Part shown: positions 63,940-64,000 of the stretch, piece by piece | Numbering within the stretch: the stretch's first letter is position 1 | Layout: every line of letters begins with the position of its first letter | Assembly (NCBI RefSeq): GCF_037026685.1 | Contig: NZ_JBANET010000004.1 | Span: forward strand, 244,260-308,259 | Origin: Orrella sp037026685 | GTDB lineage: Bacteria > Pseudomonadota > Gammaproteobacteria > Burkholderiales > Burkholderiaceae_B | Direction: 5' to 3' | DNA: 64,000 bases | Made by a program: the position numbers and the translations under genes | The notes under the pieces: model-generated | What the model saw: the letters and a program-made list of their open reading frames with translations, nothing else | The model's database searches: none | Told to the model about the DNA's origin: nothing

Positions 63940-64000
63940 TCCAGTTCGTTTGAACACGTCCGCCGAGGCCGGTCGGGGCGTCGGGCGATGCCGTCGCCGT

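Overview
This window is high-GC DNA with betaproteobacterial gene content. A Bug/TctC-type tripartite-transporter receptor, a DUF3348-DUF802-OmpA-DUF2894 block, the leuS-lptE-holA order and proA nearby all suggest the Alcaligenaceae (Bordetella/Achromobacter group). I cannot name the species from the sequence alone. No rRNA, tRNA, CRISPR array, transposase or prophage was seen.

Layout. 0-7 kb: a complete Mrp/Pha-type multisubunit cation/proton antiporter operon (A/B fusion, C, D, E, F, G) coupled to a PhzF-family gene. 7-8 kb: three small leftward genes (BON, DUF1328, CsbD) typical of envelope or general stress. 8-13.6 kb: a GGDEF cyclase, a Mn2+ riboswitch ahead of a UPF0016 (Mn2+ exporter family) gene, a DUF455 ferritin-like gene, a PAS-GGDEF-EAL protein and an orphan MetQ-like binding protein. 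13.6-16.6 kb: a nucleotide-sugar epimerase, a toxin-antitoxin pair of lower GC, and proA. 16.9-29.9 kb: an ABC-transporter-dependent polysaccharide (probably O-antigen) cluster of two convergent operons, sitting between holA and proA. Rightward are two GT4 enzymes, a WbdD-like methyltransferase with a coiled coil, and a 1261-residue protein with three GT4 modules. Leftward are manC, wzm, wzt and a glycosyltransferase/methyltransferase fusion. The set resembles the polymannose O8/O9a systems of E. coli. 30-34.4 kb: holA, lptE, leuS. 34.4-40 kb: an MFS transporter, an MNT/HEPN pair, a gamma-glutamyltransferase-like gene, a Bug receptor and a divergent GntR regulator.

40-43.9 kb: the most unusual block. 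It encodes a MotA/ExbB-like membrane protein with a cytoplasmic tail of about 500 residues, and an OmpA/MotB-like partner with a membrane aspartate. Together they look like the ZorA/ZorB proton-driven motor, but the flanking genes are two proteins of unknown function instead of known Zorya effectors. 44-51.3 kb: a catabolic operon under a divergent LacI-type regulator, holding an amino-acid-type ABC importer, a VOC protein, a RuBisCO-like protein and a DUF1537 acid-sugar kinase. 51.4-57.2 kb: two drug-efflux MFS proteins, SpeG, ribosomal proteins L33 and L28, and a cyclopropane fatty acid synthase. 57.3-60.2 kb: a WecA-like initiating transferase and a WbpM/FlaA1-like dehydratase, which could start glycan synthesis for the cluster 28 kb away. 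60.5-64 kb: a glycine-betaine/choline-type ABC importer (binding protein, permease, ATPase).

Genes are tightly packed, with many ATGA stop/start overlaps. Intergenic sequences hold one clear riboswitch, several strong hairpins that look like terminators, and a few candidate operators.
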